Below are positions 43,348-53,507 of a stretch of 64,000 bases of DNA, piece after piece; the first letter of the stretch is position 1, and each line of letters opens with the position of its first letter. A program made the position numbers and the translations under genes. The notes under the pieces were generated by a model. It saw only the letters and a program-made list of their open reading frames with translations, had not been told where the DNA came from and made no database searches. The DNA is taken from the NCBI RefSeq assembly GCF_000876015.1, contig NZ_BBQM01000023.1:186001-250000 (forward strand), read 5' to 3'. This stretch comes from Cupriavidus basilensis (GTDB lineage Bacteria; Pseudomonadota; Gammaproteobacteria; Burkholderiales; Burkholderiaceae).

Positions 43348-43877
43348 TGCAGCGAGCCCCAGCGCTCGGTGGCCGGCTCGGCGGTGGCCCACTTCCAGTT
43401 CTGGCCGTCGCGGCAGATCGCCGCGATATAGAAGGCGCTCGGCTTGCCGTCCTCGTCCACCGAGAACAGGATCTCCTTGCACGGCAGCGACTTGCCGCCG
43501 ATCTCGCGGCTGACGGTGACGCGGCCATGCTCGGCCGGCTCCAGCGGCACCGCATGGTCGGTCTTCCAGTCGGCCACCGCGTCCACCGCGAGGCCGCCGG
43601 CGGCCTGGGCGATGCGGTCCTGCGCGGCGGCATGCACGCGCCGCTGGCTGTATTGCAGGGCCGCCTTCGCGCCGGCCTGCACGCCCAGGCCGATGCCGGT
43701 GGCGACGGCGGCGTTGTCGGTCACCGCGCCGGCCACCGCGGCGCCGGCAATGCCCGCGCCGGCGGCCGTGCCCTCGTTGAGCAGGGAGCTGCAGCCCGCG
43801 GCGGACAGGCACAGCGCGGCGGCGGCCAGCACGGCCACGCCACGCAAGGCATGCAGGGGAAGATCGGGACGATTCAT
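43344..43877 (-). CDS. Lipoprotein with glycine-zipper segment, tandem copy 1
   Basis: Lipoprotein of 177 residues (lipobox SAAGC after MNRPDLPLHALRGVAVLAAAALCL). A glycine-zipper-like segment (GTAAGAGIAGAAVAGAVTDNAAVATGIGLGVQAG) precedes the domain shared with the next gene, which ends WKWATAEPATERWGSLQ. Two Cys in the domain (KSLPCKEILFSV and AAICRDG) are conserved in the pair and may form a disulfide. It starts 195 bases from the divergent nucleotidase gene. Family unknown to me. Confidence 0.8.
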   Translation of the reverse strand: MNRPDLPLHALRGVAVLAAAALCLSAAGCSSLLNEGTAAGAGIAGAAVAGAVTDNAAVATGIGLGVQAGAKAALQYSQRRVHAAAQDRIAQAAGGLAVDAVADWKTDHAVPLEPAEHGRVTVSREIGGKSLPCKEILFSVDEDGKPSAFYIAAICRDGQNWKWATAEPATERWGSLQ

Positions 43878-44059
43878 GGCAGCAGCGGACCGGCACGTTG
43901 ACCGGCACGTCGGCCGGCGCATTCGCAAATGCGGGCGAGGATACCCGCGCGGGGTGCCGCGGCCAAGCGGGAAAGTGTCAAAGTTTGTAAACAGCGGACC
44001 CGGCGCGGACCCGGTGCCCTGTCGCAATGCGCTGCCTCGGTGCCCCGCCTCGATGCCCT

Positions 44060-44065
44060 TATACT
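44060..44065 (+). promoter_or_regulatory. -10 box that implies a leaderless mRNA
   Basis: TATACT ends seven bases before the nucleotidase ATG, so transcription would begin at or next to the start codon. There is no ribosome binding site, which agrees with leaderless translation. Confidence 0.4.
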
Positions 44066-44072
44066 CGCGCTC

Positions 44073-45044
44073 ATGGCCTACGATCTCACCGACAAACTCG
44101 TCATCGGCATCTCGTCCCGGGCGTTGTTCGACCTCGAGCACGAGAACGGCATCTATCAATCCCAGGGCGTAGCGGCCTACGCCGCCTACCAGCGCGAGAA
44201 CGAGGACCAGCCGCTGCTGCCGGGCACCGCCTTCCCGCTGGTGGAGGCCCTGCTCGGGCTCAACAGCCTGATCCCGGACCTGCGCCCGGTGGAGGTGGTG
44301 GTGATCTCGCGCAATTCGCCCGACACCGGGCTGCGCGCCTTCAACGCCATCGAGACGCACCGGCTCGACATCACGCGCGCGGCCTTCACCGGCGGCGCGC
44401 CGATCGCGCGCTACCTCAAGGCCTTCAAGGTCGACCTGTTCCTGTCGCGCGAAGCCGCCGACGTGCAGGCCGCCATCGACGGCGGCGTGGCCGCGGCGCA
44501 GTTGTACGACGCGCCCGCCGCCTACCGCGCCCCGCCCGGGCAGATCCGCATCGCCTTCGACGGCGACGCCGTGCTGTTCTCGCCCGAGTCCGAGCGGATC
44601 TACAAGGAAAAGGGGCTGGAGGCCTTCATCAAGAACGAAAAGCGCCATCGCCACAAGGCCCTGGCCGAAGGCCCGTTCGCCAAGCTGCTGCTGCGCCTGG
44701 CCCAGATCCAGGCGCATTTCCCGCCCGGCGAGAGCCCGGTGCGCATCGCCATCGTGACCGCGCGCAACAGCCCCGCCCACACGCGCGTGGTGCACACGCT
44801 GCGCGCCTGGAACGTCAGCATCGACGAAGCCTTCTTCCTCGGCGGCCTGCCCAAGGACCAGGTGCTGCAGGCCTTCGGCGCGCACATGTTCTTCGACGAC
44901 CAGGAAGGCCACGTGGAACTGGCCTCCGCGGTGGTGCCGTCGGGGCGGGTGCCTTACCAGGGCGGCGAGCTCGGCAGCAGCAAGACGCGCAGGCGGGCCA
45001 GGAAAGCGCCCACCGCCGCGAAGGTGGAGGAACCCGCGGCGTGA
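44073..45044 (+). CDS. Cytosolic 5'-nucleotidase, NT5C1-like
   Basis: Protein of 323 residues of the bacterial homologues of cytosolic 5'-nucleotidase I, which release phosphate from purine nucleoside monophosphates. Family text: LVIGISSRALFDLEHENGIYQSQGVAAYAAYQRENED, VEVVVISRNSPDTGLRAFNAIETHRLDITRAAFTGG, RIAFDGDAVLFSPESERIYKEKGL with the catalytic Asp region, and FFLGGLPKDQVLQAFGAHMFFDDQ. C-terminal tail is basic. Its stop overlaps the start of a YnfA-family gene as GTGA. The frame extends upstream, but the ATG at 44073 gives the family start. Confidence 0.9.
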   Translation: MAYDLTDKLVIGISSRALFDLEHENGIYQSQGVAAYAAYQRENEDQPLLPGTAFPLVEALLGLNSLIPDLRPVEVVVISRNSPDTGLRAFNAIETHRLDITRAAFTGGAPIARYLKAFKVDLFLSREAADVQAAIDGGVAAAQLYDAPAAYRAPPGQIRIAFDGDAVLFSPESERIYKEKGLEAFIKNEKRHRHKALAEGPFAKLLLRLAQIQAHFPPGESPVRIAIVTARNSPAHTRVVHTLRAWNVSIDEAFFLGGLPKDQVLQAFGAHMFFDDQEGHVELASAVVPSGRVPYQGGELGSSKTRRRARKAPTAAKVEEPAA

Positions 45045-45358
45045 AGATCTTCGGCCTTTACCTGATCACCGCCTGCGCGGAAATCCTCGGCTGCTACCTG
45101 CCCTACCTGTGGCTGCGCCAGAACGCCAGCGCCTGGGTGCTGGTGCCGGGCGCGCTGTCGCTGGCGCTGTTCGCGTGGCTGCTGACGCTGCATCCGGATG
45201 CGTCCGGGCGCGTCTACGCGGCGTATGGCGGGGTCTATATCGCGGTGGCGATCGCGTGGCTGTGGCTGGTCGACGGCGTGCGGCCCACGCCGTGGGACCT
45301 GGCCGGCGTGGCGGTGGCGATTGCGGGGATGGCGGTGATTGTGCTGCAGCCGCGGTGA
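45041..45358 (+). CDS. YnfA/UPF0060 family small membrane protein
   Basis: Protein of 105 residues with four membrane helices, distant relative of small multidrug resistance proteins. The opening LYLITACAEILGCYLPYLWLR and the end VDGVRPTPWDLAGVAVAIAGMAVIVLQPR are the family ends. The GTG start overlaps the nucleotidase stop by four bases, so expression is coupled. Transport substrate unknown. Confidence 0.92.
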   Translation: MKIFGLYLITACAEILGCYLPYLWLRQNASAWVLVPGALSLALFAWLLTLHPDASGRVYAAYGGVYIAVAIAWLWLVDGVRPTPWDLAGVAVAIAGMAVIVLQPR

Positions 45359-45420
45359 GTGATCGGGCTGGGGTGGTTTGAGCGGTGGCGCTGTTTGCGG
45401 GCGCCGGCCCTCTCCCCCGG

Positions 45421-45446
45421 CCCCTCTCCCGCGGGCGGGAGAGGGG
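45421..45446. terminator. Strong bidirectional terminator hairpin
   Basis: CCCCTCTCCCGC and GCGGGAGAGGGG are perfect 12-base arms over two bases, between convergent genes. Best-conserved member of the dispersed palindrome family. Confidence 0.75.
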
Positions 45447-45505
45447 AGCAAACCCCGAGCGATTGACGAAGCCCGCGAATGGGCCCACGCCGCCCGAGCC
45501 AGCCC

Positions 45506-48500
45506 TCAAGCCGCCACCCGCGCCCCACCCTCCCGATACCGCGCCAGCAACTGCCCGCGCAGCACCGCCGCCTTCTCCATGCTGGCTTCCTTGACGTGGC
45601 CGAAGCCGCGGATGTCGTCCGGCAGGCTGGCCAGCGCCACGGCGGTATCGAGCCGCGCGGCGTCGAGCGTGGCGCAGAACTCGTCCACCATCCCGATGTA
45701 GTCCTCGATCAGCCTGCGCTCGGCGCGGCGCTCGGCGGTCCTGCCGAACACGTCGAACGCGGTGCCGCGCAGGCCGCGGGCGCGCGCCAGCAGGCGGAAC
45801 ACGCCGAGCGTGGCCGGGCCGAAGCGGCGCTTGACGAGGTGGCCCCTGGCATCGCGCCTGGCCAGCAGCGGCGGCGCGAGGTGGAAGCCGAGCTGGTAGT
45901 CGCGGCCCGGCTCGCCTTCGAACCGGGCGCGCAGCTTGTCGAGGAAGGCCGGGTCGGCGTACAGGCGCGCGACCTCGTATTCGTCCTTGTAGGCCATCAA
46001 CTTGGCGAGGTTGCGCGCCACCGCCTCGGTCAGCGGCAGGCGGCCGCCGGCGCCGAGCGCTTTCTCCGCGCCGCGCACGCGCGCCACCACGGCGCTGTAG
46101 CGCGCGGCATAGGCGGCGTTCTGGTAGGCGGTGAGCGTCGTTTCGCGCTGGCGGATCACGCCGTCGAGCGTTTCCGGCATTGACACCACCTGCGCGCGCG
46201 CCGCCGGCCTGAGCCGCGCGCCCAATGCGGCTTCGCCGTGATGGGCGAGGTAGCGGCCCCAGTCGAACGCAAGCTGGTTCTTTTCCACCGACACGCCGTT
46301 GAGCACGATCGCGCGCGCCAGGCTTTCGCGGCGCAGCGGAATCCAGCCCTTCTGCCACGCAAAGCCGAGCAGCAGCGGGTTGGAGTAGATCGAGTCGGCC
46401 AGCAGCGTCACGGCCCAGGCGTTGGCGTCGATGAACGCGCAGGCGTCGCCGACGCTGGCGCGCAGGTCCTGCTCGGCCGAGGCGCCCGGGAATTGCCACC
46501 TGGGGTTGTGGATGAACTCCGCCGTGGGCGTGTTGGCGCTGTTGATGGCGGCGGCCGTCACGCCGGGCCGGGTCTTGGACAGGACCTCGGCCGAGGCCGA
46601 GACGATGGCGTCGCAGCCGATCACCAGCCGTGCCTCGCCCATCGCGATGCGGGTGGCGTGCAGCGCGGCCGGCGTGGGCGCGATCTGCACGTGGCTGATC
46701 ACGGCGCCGCCCTTCTGCGCGAGGCCGGCCATGTCGAGCACGGTCACGCCCTTGTTCTCCAGGTGCGCGGCCATGCCGAGCAGGCCGCCGATCGTGACCA
46801 CGCCGGTGCCGCCCACGCCCGTGACCAGCACGCCGTAGGCACGCTCGAGCGCCGGCAGCACCGGCAGCGGCAGCGCCGAGAAATCGACATCGGCACCCTT
46901 GCCGCCCGCGGCGGCCGGCTTCCTGAGTTGCGCGCCTTCGGCGGTGACGAAGCTCGGGCAGAAGCCGTTGACGCAGGAGAAGTCCTTGTTGCACGACGAC
47001 TGGTTGATCTGCCGCTTGGTGCCGAGCGCCGTCTCCAGCGGCTCCACCGACAGGCAGTTGGACTTGACCGAGCAGTCGCCGCAGCCTTCGCACACCGCGT
47101 CGTTGATGAAGGCGCGCTTCGCCGGGTCGGGATAGGTGCCGCGCTTGCGGCGGCGGCGCTTCTCGGTGGCGCAGGTCTGGTCGTAGATCAGCACGGTGAC
47201 GCCGGCGGTATCGCGCAACTGCAACTGGATCTCGTCGAGCCGGTCGCGGTGATGCACGGTCACGCCGGCGGGCAGCATGGCGCCGTCGCCGTATTTTTCC
47301 GGCTCGTCGGTCACGACCACGATCCTGCTGGCGCCTTCTGCCAGCACCTGGTGGGCGATCTGCGGCACCGTCAGCACGCCGTCGACCGGCTGGCCGCCGG
47401 TCATGGCCACGGCGTCGTTGAACAGGATCTTGTAGGTGATGTTGGCCCTGGCCGCGATCGACGCGCGCACGGCCAGCAGGCCGGAGTGGAAGTAGGTGCC
47501 GTCGCCGAGGTTGACGAACACGTGCTTCTCGCCGGTGAAGTGCATCTGGCCGGTCCACGCCACGCCCTCGCCGCCCATCTGGCTGAAGGTGTCGGTATTG
47601 CGGTCCATCCATAGCGTCATGTAGTGGCAGCCGATGCCGGCCATCGCGCGCGAGCCTTCCGGCACGCGCGTCGAGGTGTTGTGCGGGCAGCCCGAGCAGA
47701 ACCACGGCTTGCGCTCGACCGCGATGCGCGGGCGCGCGGCCTCGCGCTCCTTGGCCTCGATCAGCGCCACGCGCGCGGCGATGCGCGCGCGCACGTCGGC
47801 CGGCAGGTCGCGCTTTTCCAGGCGGGTGGCGATGGCCTTGGCGATCAGCGCCGGCGACAGTTCATAGTGCGCCGGCAGCAGCCAGTCGCCGCGCGGCAAC
47901 GACCATTCGCCGCCGTGGTTGCCGCGCTCGTCGAACTTGCCGTAGATCTTGGGGCGCACGTCGTCGCGCCAGTTGTACAGCTCTTCCTTGAGCGCGTATT
48001 CGAGGATCTGGCGCTTCTCCTCCACCACCAGGATCTCTTCCAGGCCGGTGGCGAACTCGCGCGCGTCCTGCGCGTCGAGCGGCCACACGCAGCCCACCTT
48101 GAACACGCGGATGCCGACGCGGCGGCAGGTGTCGTCGTCCAGGCCCAGGTCGGCGAGCGCCTGGCGCACGTCGAGGTAGGCCTTGCCGGCGGTCATGATG
48201 CCGAAGCGCGCGTCGGGCGAATCGAGCACCACGCGGTTGAGCTTGTTGGCGCGCACGTAGGCCAGCGCCGCGTACCACTTGTGGTCCAGCAGGCGTGCTT
48301 CCTGCACCAGCGGCGGGTCGGGCCAGCGGATGTTGAGGCCGTCCGGCGGCATGGCGACATCTTCCGGCAGCTTGATCCGCACGCGCTCGGGATCGATCTC
48401 CACCGAGGCGCTGGACTCCACCACGTCGGTCACGCACTTCATCGACACCCACAGGCCGGAGTAGCGGCTCATGGCCCAGCCGTGCAGACCGTAGTCGAGA

Positions 48501-49075
48501 TATTCCTGCACGTCCGACGGGTACAGCACCGGGATGCCCGCGGCCATCAGCACGTGCTCGGACTGGTGCGCCACGGTGGACGACTTGGCGGCGTGGTCGT
48601 CGCCGGCCAGCAGCAGCACGCCGCCGTGCCTGGCCGAGCCGGCCGAGTTGGCGTGCTTGAGCACGTCGATGGAGCGGTCCACGCCCGGGCCCTTGCCGTA
48701 CCACATGGCGAACACGCCGTCGCGGGTGGCGCCGGGAAACAGGTTGACCTGCTGCGAGCCCCACACCGCGGTGGCGGCGAGGTCTTCGTTGACGCCGGGC
48801 TGGAACACCACGTCGCTGGCGGCCAGGTGCGCCTTGGCCTTCCACAGCGCCTGGTCCACGCCGCCCAGCGGCGAGCCGCGGTAGCCGGAGATGAAGCCGG
48901 CGGTATTCAGGCCGGCGGCGCGGTCGCGCGCCTTCTGCAGCATGGGCAGGCGCACCAGCGCCTGGGTGCCGCTCAGGTAGACCCGGCCCTTCTCCAGCGT
49001 GTATTTGTCGTCCAGCGAAACCGTTTCCAGGGACGCCAGTTCGGCTTGCTGGGCGGGGGATAGGGGGGCATTCAT
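45506..49075 (-). CDS. Indolepyruvate ferredoxin oxidoreductase family, fused
   Basis: Protein of 1189 residues that fuses the IorA-like and IorB-like parts. It oxidatively decarboxylates an aryl- or branched 2-oxo acid to the acyl-CoA with reduction of a carrier. The N-terminal pyruvate-oxidoreductase-like region has GFISGYRGSPLGGVDQ and FQPGVNEDLAATAVWGSQQ; the TPP part has FCSGCPHNTSTRVPEGS and NLGDGTYFHSG near 520; an iron-sulfur site is CEGCGDCSVKSNC near 700; the gamma-like domain begins VTGVGGTGVVTIGGLLGMAA. Unlike archaeal Ior, the four-domain form of proteobacteria works in aromatic or branched-chain oxo-acid catabolism. Divergent from a LysR gene. Confidence 0.93.
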   Translation of the reverse strand: MNAPLSPAQQAELASLETVSLDDKYTLEKGRVYLSGTQALVRLPMLQKARDRAAGLNTAGFISGYRGSPLGGVDQALWKAKAHLAASDVVFQPGVNEDLAATAVWGSQQVNLFPGATRDGVFAMWYGKGPGVDRSIDVLKHANSAGSARHGGVLLLAGDDHAAKSSTVAHQSEHVLMAAGIPVLYPSDVQEYLDYGLHGWAMSRYSGLWVSMKCVTDVVESSASVEIDPERVRIKLPEDVAMPPDGLNIRWPDPPLVQEARLLDHKWYAALAYVRANKLNRVVLDSPDARFGIMTAGKAYLDVRQALADLGLDDDTCRRVGIRVFKVGCVWPLDAQDAREFATGLEEILVVEEKRQILEYALKEELYNWRDDVRPKIYGKFDERGNHGGEWSLPRGDWLLPAHYELSPALIAKAIATRLEKRDLPADVRARIAARVALIEAKEREAARPRIAVERKPWFCSGCPHNTSTRVPEGSRAMAGIGCHYMTLWMDRNTDTFSQMGGEGVAWTGQMHFTGEKHVFVNLGDGTYFHSGLLAVRASIAARANITYKILFNDAVAMTGGQPVDGVLTVPQIAHQVLAEGASRIVVVTDEPEKYGDGAMLPAGVTVHHRDRLDEIQLQLRDTAGVTVLIYDQTCATEKRRRRKRGTYPDPAKRAFINDAVCEGCGDCSVKSNCLSVEPLETALGTKRQINQSSCNKDFSCVNGFCPSFVTAEGAQLRKPAAAGGKGADVDFSALPLPVLPALERAYGVLVTGVGGTGVVTIGGLLGMAAHLENKGVTVLDMAGLAQKGGAVISHVQIAPTPAALHATRIAMGEARLVIGCDAIVSASAEVLSKTRPGVTAAAINSANTPTAEFIHNPRWQFPGASAEQDLRASVGDACAFIDANAWAVTLLADSIYSNPLLLGFAWQKGWIPLRRESLARAIVLNGVSVEKNQLAFDWGRYLAHHGEAALGARLRPAARAQVVSMPETLDGVIRQRETTLTAYQNAAYAARYSAVVARVRGAEKALGAGGRLPLTEAVARNLAKLMAYKDEYEVARLYADPAFLDKLRARFEGEPGRDYQLGFHLAPPLLARRDARGHLVKRRFGPATLGVFRLLARARGLRGTAFDVFGRTAERRAERRLIEDYIGMVDEFCATLDAARLDTAVALASLPDDIRGFGHVKEASMEKAAVLRGQLLARYREGGARVAA

Positions 49076-49115
49076 CGATGCGGTCTCCGTTCTGCGCTCT
49101 GTGGGGGCTGCGCTG

Positions 49116-49144
49116 AGTGTAGGAAGGCGGCCCGTTATCGTAAA
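49116..49144 (-). promoter_or_regulatory. Candidate promoter of the ferredoxin oxidoreductase gene
   Basis: On the minus strand TTTACG (49144-49139) and TACACT (49121-49116) are spaced by 17 bases, 41 bases before the start codon. It lies in the divergent gap with a LysR gene. Confidence 0.5.
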
Positions 49145-49219
49145 ATCAAGAATTCAGAGAACAGGTATGCGCGAGACAGATAATACGCGTTAACCCTGTG
49201 ACCCATCGGGAGCACAGCC

Positions 49220-50167
49220 ATGCCGAAGGAACGCAGCAGCAGACAGGACGGCGCGCCGCGCCTTGCCAAGGAAATCACGCTGCGGCAGTTCCGCTACTTC
49301 GCCGCGGCGGCCGAGACCGGGCAGTTCTCGATGGCGGCCACCGCCCAGCACGTGTCGCAGTCGGCCATCACCAACGCCGTGCTGATGCTGGAGCAGCAGC
49401 TCAGCGTGCGCCTGTTCGACCGCCTGCCGCACGGCGTGGCGCTCACCGCCGAAGGCCATCGCCTGCATCAGCGCGCGCGCGACATCCTCGACGCGGTGCA
49501 GGACACCCTGCGCGAGCCGCGCTTCCAGGCGCACAACCTCGCCGGCACGGTGCGGCTGGCGGCGTCGTACACCGTGCTGGGCTACCTGCTGCCGGGGCTG
49601 CTGGCGCGCTTTCGCAGCAACTACCCGGACATCGACTTCGACCTGCACGACATGGACCGCCCCGGCATCGAGCAGGGCGTGCTGAACGGCGAGATCGAGT
49701 TGGGCATCTGCCTGCTGTCCAATATCGAGAAGCTGCAGCGCTTCGCCCATCACACGCTGATCCGCTCGCGGCGGCAGTTGTGGGCCTCGCCTTCGCATCC
49801 GCTGCTGGCGCTGCCGCGCCTCACGCTCAAGGACATCGCGGCCCATCCGTACATCCAGATCACCGTGGACGAGAGCGAGCGCGCCACCCTGCGCTACTGG
49901 CGCAGCAAGCGGCTGGCGCCATCGGTCGCGTTCCGCACCAGTTCGATGGAGGCGCTGCGCGGGCTGGTGGCGCATGGCTTCGGCGTGACCGTGCTGTCCG
50001 ACATGGTGTACCGGCCGTGGTCGCTCGAAGGCCGCCAGATCGAGGCGCGGCCGATCGCCGACGGCGTGCCGGACATGGAAGTGGGCCTGCTGTGGCAGCC
50101 CGGCCGCGCGCTCGACAAGCCGGCCGACGCGCTGCGCGAGTTCCTGATCCACGCCAGCGGCAGCTAA
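49220..50167 (+). CDS. LysR family transcription regulator
   Basis: Regulator of 315 residues with a 15-residue basic N-terminal extension before the helix-turn-helix (ITLRQFRYFAAAAETGQFSMAATAQHVSQSAITNAVLMLEQQL). Effector-binding domain follows (HNLAGTVRLAASYTVLGYLLPGLLARFRSNYPDIDFDLHDM). GGGAG precedes the ATG. It is divergent from the ferredoxin oxidoreductase gene and is probably its regulator. Confidence 0.9.
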   Translation: MPKERSSRQDGAPRLAKEITLRQFRYFAAAAETGQFSMAATAQHVSQSAITNAVLMLEQQLSVRLFDRLPHGVALTAEGHRLHQRARDILDAVQDTLREPRFQAHNLAGTVRLAASYTVLGYLLPGLLARFRSNYPDIDFDLHDMDRPGIEQGVLNGEIELGICLLSNIEKLQRFAHHTLIRSRRQLWASPSHPLLALPRLTLKDIAAHPYIQITVDESERATLRYWRSKRLAPSVAFRTSSMEALRGLVAHGFGVTVLSDMVYRPWSLEGRQIEARPIADGVPDMEVGLLWQPGRALDKPADALREFLIHASGS

Positions 50168-50176
50168 CCCGCGCCT

Positions 50177-50194
50177 GTGACACCGGCGTGTCAC
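50177..50194. promoter_or_regulatory. Inverted repeat, candidate enhancer-binding-protein site
   Basis: GTGACAC and GTGTCAC are perfect arms over a four-base spacer, about 130 bases upstream of the sigma-54 promoter. This is the usual distance and form of an activator site for an AcoR/NtrC-type protein; none is encoded in the window. Confidence 0.55.
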
Positions 50195-50323
50195 GCTGGC
50201 GCACGCGCTGTTCCAGATTGACACACCCGCGCGCGCCGCGTCGCCCGGCGGGCGCCCGCATCTGCGCGCCGCGTGGCGCCGCCACGCCCTTGCCACGCCC
50301 CTGCCACGCCGCCGCCCGCCGCG

Positions 50324-50337
50324 GGCATGCCTCTTGC
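50324..50337 (+). promoter_or_regulatory. Sigma-54 promoter of the aldehyde/alcohol dehydrogenase operon
   Basis: GGCATGCCTCTTGC has the -24 GG and -12 GC exactly ten bases apart with a good match to the sigma-54 consensus TGGCACG-N4-TTGC. Start codon of the aldehyde dehydrogenase is 80 bases downstream. Confidence 0.65.
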
Positions 50338-50417
50338 GGATAAGGCGGCGTGCGCGCGGCATCGCCGCACGGCGGCTGTCGCCCGACAGCGGACCACATC
50401 AAAGAACGGAGCGAGAC

Positions 50418-51938
<1,521 letters not shown>

Positions 51939-52060
51939 TCCAGCGCAAGAATGCGCGCGCGGCACCGCTGGTGCAGCGCGGCCCGCGCGCGCATGATCGG
52001 ATCGGCGCCCGCCGCGCGGCGGGCGCGACCGCCAACCGAATCAGCTTCAGGAGTCGACAT

Positions 52061-53092
52061 ATGACAGCGATGATGAAAGCCGCCGTGGTGCGCGAATTCG
52101 GCGCCCCGCTCACGATCGATGAAGTCCCCGTGCCCGAGCCCGGCCGCGGACAGATCCAGGTCAAGATCGCAGCCTCCGGCGTCTGCCACACCGACCTGCA
52201 CGCCGCCGAAGGCGACTGGCCCGTCAAACCCACCCTGCCCTTCATTCCCGGCCACGAAGGCGTGGGCTACGTCTCCGCCGTGGGCGCGGGCGTCACGCGC
52301 GTCAAGGAAGGCGACCGCGTCGGCGTGCCGTGGCTGTACAGCGCCTGCGGCTATTGCGAGCACTGCCTGCAAGGCTGGGAAACGCTGTGCGAAAAGCAGC
52401 AGAACACCGGCTACTCCGTCAACGGCGGCTACGGCGAATACGTGGTGGCCGACCCCAACTACGTCGGCCTGCTGCCCGACAGCGTGGACTTCGTCGAGAT
52501 CGCGCCGATCCTGTGCGCCGGCGTGACCGTCTACAAGGGCCTGAAAGTCACCGAGACGCGCCCGGGCCAGTGGGTGGTCATCTCCGGCATCGGCGGCCTC
52601 GGCCACGTGGCCGTGCAGTACGCGCGCGCGATGGGCATGCGCGTGGCGGCCGTGGACATCGACGACAAGAAGCTCGAGCTGGCGCGCAAGCTCGGCGCCG
52701 AAGTCACCGTCAACGCACGCACCACCGATCCGGTGGCCTACCTGCAGAAGGAAATCGGCGGCGCCCACGGCGCGCTGGTGACGGCGGTGTCGCCCAAGGC
52801 ATTCGGCCAGGCCATCGGCATGGTGCGGCGCGGCGGCACCATCGCCCTCAACGGCCTGCCGCCGGGCGACTTCCCCACGCCGATCTTCGACGTGGTGCTC
52901 AAGGGCATCACCATCCGCGGCTCCATCGTCGGCACCCGCAGCGACCTGCAGGAATCGCTGGACTTCGCCGCGCACGGCGCGGTCAAGGCCACGGTCTCCA
53001 CCGCGCCGCTGGAGAAGATCAACGACATCTTCACGCGCATGCGCGCCGGCGACATCGAAGGCCGCGTGGTGATGGACTTCGCCGCAAGCTGA
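52061..53092 (+). CDS. adhP: Zinc-dependent alcohol dehydrogenase, AdhP type
   Basis: Enzyme of 343 residues, propanol-preferring class. Catalytic zinc ligands in GVCHTDLH (Cys-His) and GHEGVG, structural zinc in CGYCEHCLQGWETLC, catalytic third ligand Cys in the segment ILCAGVTVYKGL, and NAD site SGIGGLGHVAVQYARAMG. It interconverts ethanol and acetaldehyde with NAD. AGGAG lies before the start. It follows the acetaldehyde dehydrogenase by 122 bases, so the two steps ethanol to acetate are encoded together. Confidence 0.93.
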   Translation: MTAMMKAAVVREFGAPLTIDEVPVPEPGRGQIQVKIAASGVCHTDLHAAEGDWPVKPTLPFIPGHEGVGYVSAVGAGVTRVKEGDRVGVPWLYSACGYCEHCLQGWETLCEKQQNTGYSVNGGYGEYVVADPNYVGLLPDSVDFVEIAPILCAGVTVYKGLKVTETRPGQWVVISGIGGLGHVAVQYARAMGMRVAAVDIDDKKLELARKLGAEVTVNARTTDPVAYLQKEIGGAHGALVTAVSPKAFGQAIGMVRRGGTIALNGLPPGDFPTPIFDVVLKGITIRGSIVGTRSDLQESLDFAAHGAVKATVSTAPLEKINDIFTRMRAGDIEGRVVMDFAAS

Positions 53093-53120
53093 GCATCCCG
53101 ACCCGGCAAGGAGCGCCCCC

Positions 53121-53507
53121 ATGTCCGAAGCCATCCCCACCGGCGCCGTGCGGCGCGTGGTCGCCACGCCCGCCGCGCAGGCGCTGATCGAGCGCCTGCG
53201 CGCGCAGCACGGCGAGCTGATGTTCCACCAGTCCGGCGGCTGCTGCGACGGCAGCGCGCCGATGTGCTACCCGGCCGGCGAGCTGATCCTCGGCGAGGCC
53301 GACGTCCGCCTGGGCGAGATCGGCGGCGTGCCGTTCTACATGACGCGCGCGCAGTTCGAGTACTGGCAGCACACGCGGCTGGTGATCGACGCCGTGCCCG
53401 GCTCCGGCGGCATGTTCTCGCTGGAAGGGCCGACCGGCCTGCGCTTCCTGACGCGCTCGGAATTGTTCAGCGACGAGGAGGCGGCGCGGCTGGAGCACGA
53501 AGACTGA
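53121..53507 (+). CDS. DUF779 protein
   Basis: Protein of 128 residues. The conserved core HGELMFHQSGGCCDGSAPMCYP carries three cysteines that may bind a metal or an iron-sulfur centre. DUF779 genes commonly follow AcoD/ExaC-type aldehyde dehydrogenases, and here it is 28 bases after adhP. The function of the family is not known; an accessory role for the dehydrogenases is inferred from context. AAGGAG precedes the start. The 415-base gap after it holds no gene. Confidence 0.9.
   Translation: MSEAIPTGAVRRVVATPAAQALIERLRAQHGELMFHQSGGCCDGSAPMCYPAGELILGEADVRLGEIGGVPFYMTRAQFEYWQHTRLVIDAVPGSGGMFSLEGPTGLRFLTRSELFSDEEAARLEHED

Noticed and set aside
49116..49160. Promoter of the ferredoxin oxidoreductase as a member of the shared element
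   Set aside because: TACACT matches, but neither the CATGA(n)CGACT block nor TARTTTTAAATC is present in register.
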